Part shown: positions 39,401 through 49,652 of the stretch, in pieces
Layout: every line of letters starts with the position of its first letter
Numbering within the stretch: the first letter of the stretch is position 1
DNA from: Cyclina sinensis
Taxonomy: Eukaryota; Mollusca; Bivalvia; Venerida; Veneridae
DNA length: 64,000 nucleotides
Assembly (NCBI GenBank): GCA_012932295.1
Contig: JAAONU010000013.1
Span: 41,306,627-41,370,626 of the forward strand
Direction: 5' to 3'
Notes under the pieces: generated by a model
Databases searched by the model: none
What the model was told of the DNA's origin: nothing
What the model saw: the letters and a program-made list of their open reading frames with translations, nothing else
Program-made: the position numbers and the translations under genes

Positions 39401-40206
39401 TCAAAGATAAACATTTTTAAGATAACTCCCACAAGCGGGGAGACACTTTTAACAGTGACCTTCTGCATTCCTCACTCACAGCGCGAGTACTTGTTTGAAC
39501 CCAGGAAGTAGTCATCGAAAGGGATTTAAAGAAGTTGCAAGAACTTTCTTCCCAATCGATGTAAATATATAAGGTTAAACTTAGCATTCGTGATAAGTAA
39601 AATCTGATATGTACATTTCATGTAAGACTGGAAAATCCTGTTCCAACTCGGATTTATAATAAACGTCTGAATGAAGTTAACTTACTGAATGTTCATTTTT
39701 CCTTGAAGGATAAAAACAGTCACTTTCTAGTCCACTCTATACTCTTTTGAAATATGTCGCAAAGAAAGCATTATCCATGATAATATGTTTTTTTTTTATA
39801 AAAGAAAAACATAGCTTCTCACTTCTCCGTCGTTTCGACTAAGACAAGGTTTCTATCACTCAATGTGTTCGCTGGTCCGAACTTCCTGTCAAGGTTTGTA
39901 TTCCCATTGACCATTTCAACGATAGGTTTTTTATTCTCTAACGACCACAGATATTTGACACATACCTAGGGTAATATATGGAGTATCTTGTCATTTTTTG
40001 TACAGGTTTCTACCTTAGATATTGCATATATTCTCTCTGGGACTTACTATTAACGGGATTAGCAGCTACATGTACTGATTTTATGTTGTCCGATAAACGA
40101 GGAGTATAATGCACGAACATTTCACGGTTCATAAAAAGCCAGTATACACTGAAAATAAGGTCTCGGTACTGCAACAAATTATCATAGGTATATGGCTGCC
40201 GTTTTT

Positions 40207-41368
40207 ATATGCCCGAAAGGAAGCATATTATGTTATGGTCCAGCGCGTCCGTCAGTCCGTCCGTTAGCAATTTGGTTTCTGGAGGATAACTTGAGTGCTC
40301 TTTGGCCTACAGTCTTTTACCTTCATTTGGTTATTGAATGAATGACCCCTATTGATTTTGGAGTCAGTAGCTCAAAGGTCAAGGTCACATAGACCTTAAC
40401 ATTGAAATTCATTTCCGCCTTATAACTTAACAATCATTTGTTATAGAGACTTCAAACTTTATATCATGATTGCACACATTGACTGGATGACCCCTACACA
40501 TTTGGGGATCAGTATGTCAAAGGACAATGTCATAGTGACCTAAATTTATAGAATGATTTACACTCTGTAACTCGACAGCCATTTATCATATATATTTCAA
40601 AATTCATATAATTGTTGCAAGCATTGATTGAATGACCCAAATTGATTTTGGGGTCCGTAGCTCAAAAGTCAAGGTCACATAGACCTTAACATTGAAAACT
40701 ATTTCCGCCATGTAACTTGACAATCATTTGTTGTAGAGACTTCAAACGTTACATCATGATTGCACACATTGAGTGGACGACCCCTATACATTTTGGGATC
40801 AGTGTGTCAAAGGTTAAGGTCACAGTGACCTAAATGTTTAAAATCATTAATACTCTGTTACTTGACAAGCCACTTGTCTTAGAGACTTCAAAATTCATGT
40901 AATGGTTGACACATTGAGTGAATGACCCCTATTGATTTGGGGTCAGCAAGTCAAAGGTCAAGGTCACAGTTATCTTAAACTTGAAAACCATTTCCACCAT
41001 GTAACATGACATTCATTTGTTATAAAGACTTCAAACTTTACATCATGATTGCACACATTCATTGGATGACCCCTGTACATTTTGGGTTCAGTATGTCAAA
41101 GGTCAGGGTCACAGTGACCTAAATGTTTACACTCTATAACTCGACAACCATTTTTCGTAGAGACTTCAAAATTCATATAGTGGTTGCACACATTGCGTGA
41201 ATGACCCGTTTTGATTTTGGGACAGTAGGTCAAAGGTAAAAACAAATCAAAATTTAAAGCAAATCATTTCATTTAAAGCCTAAGGTTTCCTCCCTTATAC
41301 CACAAATGCATCGTACTTAGAAAAAACACCCTTCAGGCATATAATGCTCCGCCCAACGGTGCTCTTGT
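40207..41368 (+). mobile_element. HINE-like hairpin element with a 145-bp core array; empty site known
   Basis: It opens with the hairpin ATATGC-CCGAAAGGAA-GCATAT, then a CCGT-type run (40,248-40,262). Seven core units follow, marked by a TGACCC motif at 40,344, 40,489, 40,634, 40,779, 40,924, 41,068 and 41,203, so five of six steps are 145 or 144 bp. Two unit types alternate: one with CAAGGTCACATAGACC or similar, the other with GATCAGTATGTCAAAGG. It ends GGTGCTCTTGT. Duplication copy A (36,491-36,505) shows the uninterrupted site: oligo-T followed by GACA. The element therefore sits between two T residues without a target duplication, as reported for Helentrons. No protein is encoded. Confidence 0.8.
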
Positions 41369-41509
41369 TGACATATGTGACGTCATAACCGGCACTGACT
41401 AGACTGTGTCTCAAGCGAATTATTGTCCATAGCAAAGACTGCGACATCGCAGCGATATTGATCCAGCGAGAGTTCTAATAAAACGGTCCTACGACATTGT
41501 CGTTGAGTA

Positions 41510-42130
41510 ACGACTGCGATAGAAATTTGTCAGTAGGCTGCTACATACTGATAAAACGCCCCACTCCTCTAGATCGAGACGTCCAAGTGTAACGTCAGAC
41601 GTCAGGAAAATACTATTTGGTTTGCACATTTACAATATCACCTTACAGTCTCAAAAACTGCTAATAACACTGTAGGTGCTCATAACCACTTTGTTCGCCT
41701 TAAAACTGTAAGGAGTTCATTCACGAAAGCGGGTTGTAGGCATGTCGTTCATACGTCGGTCCGCCTCTCATTTGAGCGCGTCAGCATTGTTTGGTTGCTC
41801 ATGCTCCCAGAAGATTTACAGTGAGACAGGGAGGTCTTTTTCACTCACCCTTTTCGGTCTAACGGTCGAATTCGTATATACCGATGTAGCGGGAAACATC
41901 AAGCAGAGACAGGTTTTGGGCGTAGGTTAATTATGCTCTGGGGAGGATTTCCACACGGAGAAGAAATACCTTTAAAATTCTCCTGCCACGTTGAAATCCC
42001 TTTTATAAAATGAAATCGTCTGATTTTCCAGCATGTTAATGTCCCACTACTATATTGCTAGGATCTGTAAACGTTGTATTGCTAACTAAACAAATATTGA
42101 CCCAGATTGACTTGCAACCATACCGTCCCG
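41510..42130. other. No supported gene
   Basis: More G+C-rich than average, with a 62-codon plus-strand frame (41,742-41,930) that has no recognisable motif and no clear splice context. Confidence 0.4.
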
Positions 42131-42138
42131 AATTGTTT

Positions 42139-42339
42139 CTAGTTGATCATTTGTTGGACTAACTGGACCGGAGGGTTCGTCGGCACCAAAATCCTCCCGC
42201 TACTCTTAAGCAATTGAATTGCCTTGATGGAAGGATAGGACAACATTCCATTGAAGAGAACCGACTCAGTAATGTATTCTTTGCTCAGAAAATCCGGACA
42301 GCGACGGGAAGGTGACATACCGGACACTAACAGTTTCAT
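42139..42339 (-). other. Unrecognised small open frame
   Basis: 66 codons from ATG to stop on the minus strand, with a composition closer to coding than its surroundings (balanced residues; begins MKLLVSGMSPSRRCPDFLS). No family is recognised. No signal peptide is convincing and no neighbouring exon is visible. It could be a single small exon or chance. Confidence 0.2.
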
Positions 42340-42474
42340 TTACTGATACCGGATGTACCGTTTTCTTTTTCTTTCGGGCATTATTACCCAGGGTTAATAC
42401 GCCATGCCGTAATGAAATCATAAAAATGAAATAATATGGTTTCGTCTTAATGCGACTGACTCACAGAATTCAGC

Positions 42475-42735
42475 TAGAAAAATTCTTTTAAATTTAAGAG
42501 AAGTTAATATACTACGGAAAAACTTAATATTATGCTTCTATACACCATGAAAACTGAAAACAAAGTTTTGACTTAACCAGGATTCGAACCCATGACCTTT
42601 CGACCGGTAAAATGTAGAACGACGATCTACGCCGCTGAGCCACCGTGACTAATTATCAAATCTCGTCAAAATTATTGTTACAACAAAAGTATCTACCCCA
42701 TGTCTAACTGGGTAATATTTTTACCGACAAAAGTG
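42475..42735 (-). mobile_element. tRNA-derived SINE (same family, copy 3, reversed)
   Basis: Read on the minus strand: a head with CATGGGGTAGATAC, a tRNA-like part (42,576-42,652) with A-box-like TGGCTCAGCGGCG and a near-perfect B box GGTTCGAATCC, then a body with CAGTTTTCATGGTGTATAG and a tail ATATTAACTTCTCTT. These blocks match the copies at 32.0 and 39.2 kb in order. Because this copy is in the other orientation and outside the duplication, it is an independent insertion and fixes the family's extent at about 230-260 bp. Confidence 0.75.
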
Positions 42736-42739
42736 TGAA

Positions 42740-45540
42740 AAACTTTATATTTTGATGTTTGTCTGTAACAAAAAAGAGTCAGTATCTTAGTTAAGATATG
42801 TTCTTCACAATAACAGCTGGAATTTCCAGATGTATAAACATTTTTTTCATCGTCGGCCCATCTGTGAGTCAGTCGCTTTAAAAACTGTATAAAATTTCAA
42901 AGCCTGTATGACAAGCCATGAAAAGTTTACTCTGCGTATCCTGTTCCTCCAGTACCGGTATATTCTAACGTTTGATATTGTTGCAAGTGTAAACATATTC
43001 AATGTTTTCTACTTTTTTTCCAGCTGGGGAGTTAAATAAGTACGGGGACGGGTACGTTCGTCTGAGGCAATGCTCACAAGTCTGTTTGTTAGCATTAACA
43101 GTATGGCAGGTCATTGCATTTAGCGAGTTTAACATCATAGCGATGTTCTCTTTCCTGTTGCGGAACGACCTATTAAACGGAACCCCTCAAGTGTCTGTAT
43201 GTTATTTTTTAACTTTGTCCTTTCTGTAACAAATTATGGAGCACAGTGTACATATATAAACAATGGGGGCATTTTAATAGTGAATGTTGGCAAGACGGGT
43301 AGAAATTCATTTACAAGCAAAACTTCGATTAAACGCCGAAATTTTATTTGTTGTCTACCTTGAAATGATAACCACAGAAGTTCATAAGTTAAACTTGTGT
43401 CTTGCTTACTTAATTTTTTTCTAATGGAACCCCTAAGGGCCATCTGACATTAAAGTGACCTCCGATTCAACCGAAACAAGGACCTTAGCCCTCAGCCTCC
43501 GACCGAGCTGATATTCCAGTAAATAACAAACCAATCCAGAATCAGTTTACTAATAAAAGTTATTCATTTATTTACATGTATAAAATCTAATACAGTAGAC
43601 GGATAATAAATTTAAATTGTTGGATTCGATGAAAATAAGTAAAACACATTAATGATAATGTTGATACAAATCATAGAATTAAAGTTGAATTGTTTAACAG
43701 ACGAACATTAGAAGGACGACTTTTTCACATTTTTTTTAATATTGCAGTAATTAAAGGCTTAATGAAGCCGGTTTTCAAAGAGGGAAAGCAATTCCATTTG
43801 CTTAGTCACATGACAACACACTTTTACCAGATGATGCATAATTTATTCAGGTCAAACTTCAGCATTGCTATTGTTTGGTGGACGAAAAATGATTTGGTTG
43901 TAACAGCTATTTGATGCATGTTCTTCATGTTACTCTATATTAATTCTTGAACTGGTTCCAGTTTTAATGTGCACTTTCCTCATAATAATTAGAAGGATAT
44001 ATCCTAAAATCACCGCTGATAAACTGTGTATGTTTTGAAATGATGAATGAACGAAGAACATATGCTCAAAATGCCTCTTTAAGGCTAAAAGCAAATAGAA
44101 GAAGGGTGAATTTGTAATAAATGGCTATCCACACAAAATTGTATAACAACTCTCTATAGAATTACTTATATTAATGTATTCAGTTTACTGGCTGCAACTG
44201 CAGTTTGCTTGCTCGACTGTCACCTTGACACTTTGTAATGAATATTCATCTAATACCACTCTTATTTAAATGATTTTGCAGAAATCAGAATGTTCAAAAT
44301 TTTATGGTATATGCCTCTTTAAATGTTTTCTGGAAACTTGTTGAAGAGAAAAAGGCAAAAATACAGAATAGGAGGAATTATTTTATTTGTTGCCGTCAAA
44401 CTATTTAAAAACCGATAATGTTTTCAGTAAATGCATATATTAACGGTATGGCACTATGATGAAAAATAACTTTTGTTAATGTATGATCGAAAAACTTATC
44501 TAGTTTTGACTGTTTACATTATGAACATAAATTATAAATTTCTAAATTGTTTCTTTTTTCTGCAAACAGTTCATGTAAAAATGTTTCTTGGTTTTCGGAG
44601 AAAACTGCATAGTGTAAATAAAACAGTAGTGACTTCACCCAGTTTGCATCAAATAATGATATTCGATATCCGTAACATGTTATCAAGTAACATGTTATCC
44701 AACTAGTGAATTAAACCTTACATTTTAATTTCTGTAAAGAGTTTCTTAAAGTATGTATAAAGTATTTTTATGTTTGCCTCTATGACAAATTAAAAAACGC
44801 CATATCATGTCAGTATACCATGCTGCTGGATAGTTCTTGCAGTTAACATCAAAATTATTATGGCACGGATAGGCTAAAAACTTATAATGTATAATTGCTT
44901 TTTAATTTTTATATCAAACAAACGCTTTAATTTTCTTGCTTAAACAGTAAAAATAAACCACAATATACTATTTATGTTACTGTAAACAGTTTATCTAACA
45001 AAAATAAAACATTATTGCTAAAAAGAATTTTAAGCGGTAACGTTCACAGAATGTTAACAGTAAATTAATAACAATGTATTACATTCGCTATACCACTGCG
45101 AAACATGAAGAGATGACATGCGTAATTTTTCATAGAGATTATTGCGGTATGTTGTAGACATGTCCACCGTACGCTTCTGACATGCACAATTATTCCAAGG
45201 ACACTTTCCATCTCATTTAATCACTGCAAGATCCTAAAAATCACATTCATTTCTCGCAAGTACACTTTACTTTTTCCTTATCCATTGTTATTTCTATATT
45301 TATCACAAACAAAATATTACACGTCATATAAAAAATCAAATATAGCAACCAATATAAAAGCGGTCAGATTCTTTTAAATGCAACCATTGTTAAACATATC
45401 CCCAATCACAGTCAACTGGTATAGGATATTTGTCAAGCGCAATTAATTGGAACAGGATTTTTTCAGGTCACAAGTATTTAATACTGTTCAGTCGCAACCA
45501 CAATTTTTACAGTTACTTCCCGGTCGCATTCAAGTATGAA
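42740..45540. other. No supported gene
   Basis: A+T-rich sequence. The plus frame at 43,002-43,229 follows a good polypyrimidine tract and CAG at 43,003-43,022, but it has no domain and no partner exon. The frames at 43,690-43,914 and 44,473-44,706 have no recognisable motif. Confidence 0.4.
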
Positions 45541-45549
45541 AAAATATTC

Positions 45550-45555
45550 TTTATT
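45550..45555 (-). promoter_or_regulatory. Candidate polyadenylation signal of the tetraspanin
   Basis: AATAAA on the minus strand about 90 bp beyond the tetraspanin stop codon, a typical distance. Confidence 0.55.
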
Positions 45556-45644
45556 CATCATCAATTAATGAATGTCCTTATGCTATCGCATGCATAACTA
45601 CAAGATCTTTTTCATTCAAATCACAGATCAATCAGATGCTTTCA

Positions 45645-45719
45645 TTAATCACATTCATCATAGTCATCTTCGTTTTTGATCTTTCTACATAAACAGATTG
45701 AAAACACCATACCTAGAAC
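45645..45719 (-). CDS. Tetraspanin, last coding exon (end of TM4 and C-terminal tail)
   Basis: The acceptor TTTGTTGTATTTCAG precedes VLGMVFSICLCRKIKN and an acidic tail, EDDYDECD, then TAA. VLG-x-V-F...CLC is the usual end of the fourth helix of tetraspanins, where juxtamembrane Cys residues are often palmitoylated. The junction is phase 0 with the exon at 45,943-46,026, giving a continuous helix GAGIAVAM-VLGMVFSICL. The short acidic tail lacks a clear YxxPhi sorting motif. Tetraspanins organise membrane protein assemblies at the surface and in endosomes; the partners of this one are unknown. Confidence 0.8.
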   Translation of the reverse strand, partial: VLGMVFSICLCRKIKNEDDYDECD

Positions 45720-45942
45720 CTGAAATACAACAAATTACTTTTCCAACACAAGGATACATGCACCATACTTAATCAACGAATATTTCGTACACATATTCAA
45801 TTAATAAATAGTTGTGTGTTTTCAGGTATTCTACTTTTGTGTTAAACATGAAGCATCCGTGCTGAGCTAAATAAAGATATTTAGGAAAATGTCGTAGATC
45901 TATAAATAGCATCTCTTACAAAAAAATATCAGTGAAACTTAC

Positions 45943-46026
45943 CATAGCAACTGCTATTCCAGCACCAACTTCTATTAGAATGTTGACATTACTTGCTAAC
46001 ATGTTGCGCAATGAAGTGTAACATCC
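45943..46026 (-). CDS. Tetraspanin exon: end of large loop and start of TM4
   Basis: 28 codons, phase 0 at both ends, acceptor TTTTCAG and donor GTAAGT. It begins GCYTSLRNMLASN, the family's final loop cysteine in a GC motif followed by an amphipathic helix, then ILIEVGAGIAVAM, the start of the fourth membrane helix. This is the strongest single piece of evidence for the family. The position of the intron within TM4 agrees with the common tetraspanin gene structure. Confidence 0.85.
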
Positions 46027-46947
46027 CTGAAAATAGCACAAAATAAATTGAGTGATTTTTCAGTAACGCAAGATTAGACAGCATATCAATATATCTATCT
46101 TTTTGAGTTTTTTATTGCCAGTATAAGTTGCCCATATGACTGACATCCAGTGTGGAGTTTAGTTATTTTAGGTTGTGGGAAATAATGCAAGACACAGAAA
46201 GCATCACATGTAAACCACACACACTCACTCTGCCAGTTCACAAGAAAAATAAAAGAAATATCTTTTAAAAAGATATATGGTGTTGATTGGGATTAAAATT
46301 ATTGTAACGGTGAATGTGATTTACAGCTTTAGGTAGTTTTGTACAAATATTTATATACATTCAGCCAGCTAAAGATTTCAACGTGCATCTACGAAAAGTG
46401 TTTTGATAAAAGCAATAATGTCATTACCGAAAAAGTGTAATTAAGTCAAGATACTTTATTAAGTTTGTGAATATGAAGCATATATTTCAGCTATTTCACA
46501 TCTCAACAAACAATGGTTTGTTACTTTCTTGACTATAGTATAGGAATATCTACCAATATGGGTCGTGCATTCATTCGGCATTCTCTTACGTCATTATCTC
46601 CAAATAGGTCAAATGTGAAATTAGATAGCTACGTCGAATAATTGTATATATGAAATAAGCTTTAAGAATTATATAAAGCTTTCATATACCTGTGTAAAGA
46701 AAGGCATGACCAACTTTATAGTATGCTATTATTTTACAGCATCGTCTCTCAAGAGATCAAAAGAAAGGTAAGAAAGCTACACCAAAAACAAAACAAAAAA
46801 AGATGGACACGAACACTTTTTTGAATTCAGGTCAATATCGAATCGGCTGAATTCAGTTGAAACAAAATTCAAGGGATATTACTCTGAAAACCATATCACT
46901 TATATGAATATGTAAGAGTAGATTCCTTTTCTTACGAATTAACATAC

Positions 46948-46997
46948 CTCTGTATGCAATTGGTCGTTGAGTTGAGAGAAATCCAAAACCGGAGGCC
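46948..46997 (-). CDS. Tetraspanin exon: middle of the large extracellular loop
   Basis: A 50-bp exon encoding PPVLDFSQLNDQLHTE, with two leading bases that complete a Gly codon from the preceding exon (phase 1 junction). The donor GTATGT is good. The acceptor (ATGACAG) has a weak pyrimidine tract; an alternative acceptor a little upstream would not match the phase. Q-L-N-D-Q-L-H-T-E before GC fits the loop helix preceding TM4. No Cys is present, although most tetraspanins have a PxSC(C) cysteine in this part. Confidence 0.65.
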
Positions 46998-47744
46998 CTG
47001 TCATGGGTATACTTGTTTGATCAATGCTTCCTTGATTTGGTAACGTTTGGTGTGTTTTCGGTATCCACAGAGCAACTTACAGGTACATATTCAAACTTCT
47101 TTGGTCTCGGTGTTAACTCTTTGATATGCAAAGGAGGTAGCATGTTGTTATGTACAAAAGTATTTAAGACATCATATAAAAGGCAATCTCAGAAGCTTTA
47201 CCTAAAGTCTTGAGGAAATCAACCTACCACTGATGTCATAACAACACTTCAGTGCCGGTGGCAATCTTTAACGGTACTGACACCAGTATAACAGAGCTGT
47301 ACACAATAATAACAGTTAGATAACAGAAAGTTTCGTGTTATGTTAAAGCTAAAATGTTGACTGCTATAATCTCAAAATTTGTCAATTTGCCTTATTATTT
47401 GGAAAGACATAGGTCTAATTCTTCGTTTCACATAACTCATATCACATGCTTGCTTGTATAACAAAAATATTCACACAATGATTTGAGAAAAAAGCAAAGT
47501 CTTTAGATTTATATCCCCGCGCTTAAAATGTTCATTTCTTTTGGAACATGTGAGTTTGAAAATAAACACTTCTTCAATACAAATGCATGGTTGTTGAAAA
47601 AACAAGACGATGACTGTAGTATATCGGAATGAATGTTTGGACCTGAAATATATTATGTTAAGATACCCTTCTACTTCGGTTCGGTAGTTTTCAAATGTGA
47701 CAATTGTTGTTGAGTCACTGTGCATTCTTCTAAATCCTAGATAT

Positions 47745-49262
47745 TGTAAGATTTGAACAGATGGACTGTAGAAATTATTGCAAATTTCATGACATCACAT
47801 CCATTGGTTATATAGTCATGAGAACAGATAGACAGACAGACGGATGGTAGAAAAAACAGCCCAAAATCTATATCCCTCTGATGTTCACCCCTGAGAAGTT
47901 TTAATGCTCAAGTCATTGCCATTTTCCCTATATAAGTAAATAAGTTGATATGCCTTACATAATGATACTGTACATAGAAATAATCTAACTAGAGGACATC
48001 AATTCTGACGTTACTGGTCTGACCGGAACTGTGTGCCTGTTCTATCCTAGAATGATAATTCCTGAGTGCTGATTTTCATGAGATATAATCCATTTGTTAA
48101 TAAGTTATGAGACTGGATGCACAGACAGACCGACAATGCAAAATCTTTAACCACCTATGTCTTATGGTTTTAGATATGAAACTTTTTTTAAGATTTCAAA
48201 TTTTTCAACAACTAAAGTTCTAAACAAAATTGAATTGCTTGAACAACTTTGGTAGAGATTCGTCCTGGGAAGTTTTCATGGTCGACGAATAAACTGTGTT
48301 TAAAGTTTTCCCTTTATAAGTGTATATACATGTCCAATTTGACCAGAATAAACGGGAATTGCTGAAAAATATGAATGTGCAAAGTCATTCTACATTAGAT
48401 AGAGTATTTACAAAAAAAAAAAATACAAAAGTGGAAAACCTAAAATCGTCGATATTTTGAAAAAGTGTAGCTCCGTGTTCCGTGCCAAGATGTTCCCCGC
48501 TTCTCGCTCAAAACCTCGAAGGTAAATCAGAAAGTAGACAAAACTCAGAACTTGTGTATTTACCGTTGGAAAAATTTTCCTTGGCGCATTGAATGCACTC
48601 TATCAGAGAAAAAGACTTGTATGTTCTTACCAAACTTGAAAAGTTGCGTTAATATAGCTCAAAACTCCGCCATGGCAATGATACGTACCATATTTGGTCA
48701 CATGGTTCTTAACCCTGGTACATAAAATTGATAAAAAGGGCATAAGTGGTGTAACGGATCTGATTGGAACCAACTGCCTTCCATATCCTATACTGATAAT
48801 ACAAAATCGTATCGGGGGATATGATTTAGTTTTCCCCATGTAAGTCTATATGTCTTATATATTGTAAAATAAATCAAAAGACATAAATCTGGTGCTACTA
48901 ATATGATCGGAACAAACATTGTGCCTGCTCTGTCCAGTACTGATGATACATATTTGTGTTGAGTGTCATTACATTTTTTTCAATCGGTTACTGAAGTATG
49001 GCTCTGGACTGACATTTATTTAACAAAGGGCTATGACTCAGCTATAAGTATGTAAATTAGAATGGCATTTGACATGCACCCCTTATTCTATTTGTAATCA
49101 AACCAAATTACAACTAAATCCATGCAAACTCTTACGGTTTATGACTCCGGACGGACATAAAGTGACGGACAAAAGCACGAAAGGACGGACAGACAGACAG
49201 ACAGATGGACGGACGGACAATGCCAAAACAATGTCCCTCGCCATTCGGCGGGGGGAAATGAA
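47745..49262 (-). mobile_element. Old hairpin/ACGG elements in a tetraspanin intron
   Basis: Three ACGG/ACAG-type runs (about 47,828-47,848, 48,119-48,135 and 49,182-49,220) follow stretches of loosely repeated sequence (for example ACATCACATCCATTGG-like and TGTGCCTG-TCT-like segments). The last run is followed by a hairpin, CCTCGCC-ATT-CGGCGGGG (about 49,239-49,256), the mirror of the openings at 25.1 and 40.2 kb, so the family runs on the minus strand here. Units are too diverged for me to give a period. Confidence 0.5.
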
Positions 49263-49338
49263 AAATGATTTTTTCATCAAAAGACTGAAAGATATTTAGA
49301 AGAATTGCCACTTTATGTTACTGAACATCTTATCTTAC

Positions 49339-49430
49339 CTGTCTGCATTTGGAACCATCTAGATGACAGTTTGTAAATAGACCAGGAATGGGAAGAATTC
49401 TCGTTCCAGCTGACACCGCAGCATTTGAAC
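49339..49430 (-). CDS. Tetraspanin exon with the CCG motif; non-canonical TG acceptor
   Basis: In the frame that joins correctly to the next exon it encodes FKCCGVSWNENSSHSW and on to WFQMQT, with donor CAG/GTAAGA. CCG is the hallmark of the large extracellular loop. The sequence before it is TCTTCTCTTTTCTG: a fine pyrimidine tract ending in TG rather than AG. The nearest AG (after CGGTGTC, about 49,411) would remove the CCG. Either a rare GT-TG intron is used, or the acceptor is mutated or mis-sequenced. Another frame of this exon has FTNCHLDGSKC, which looks like loop cysteines but does not join in phase. Exons for TM1-TM3 should lie at higher coordinates; none was recognised. Confidence 0.65.
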
Positions 49431-49652
49431 CAGAAAAGAGAAGACATATAATCAATAATAAAAGATAATCAATCGATAGCAGTGTTTGGCAGTTTTAAAT
49501 AGTCATTGATAATATTGGTAATTCAACCTTTGCTTTAACCTCAGTCACAATAAGTCAAATACTCTATATTTCATAAAATTTCATCTACTTTCTCCAGATG
49601 TACTGTCTTTGTGCGTCTATTTCTCCTAACATTGTTTTAATGCCGCTCTATA

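Larger units (their letters stand above)
38625..41505. repeat. Segmental duplication, copy B
   Basis: Direct repeat of the block at 31,440-36,640. It lies immediately 5' of the GPCR on the minus strand. It is interrupted by the hairpin element at 40,207-41,368, which is absent from copy A. Copy B also lacks about 115 bp that copy A has at 36,330-36,450. Confidence 0.8.

Noticed and set aside
43002..43229. Frame following a good polypyrimidine tract and CAG, hydrophobic content
   Set aside because: No donor in phase with a partner exon, no recognisable domain, and the antisense strand reads equally well in part.
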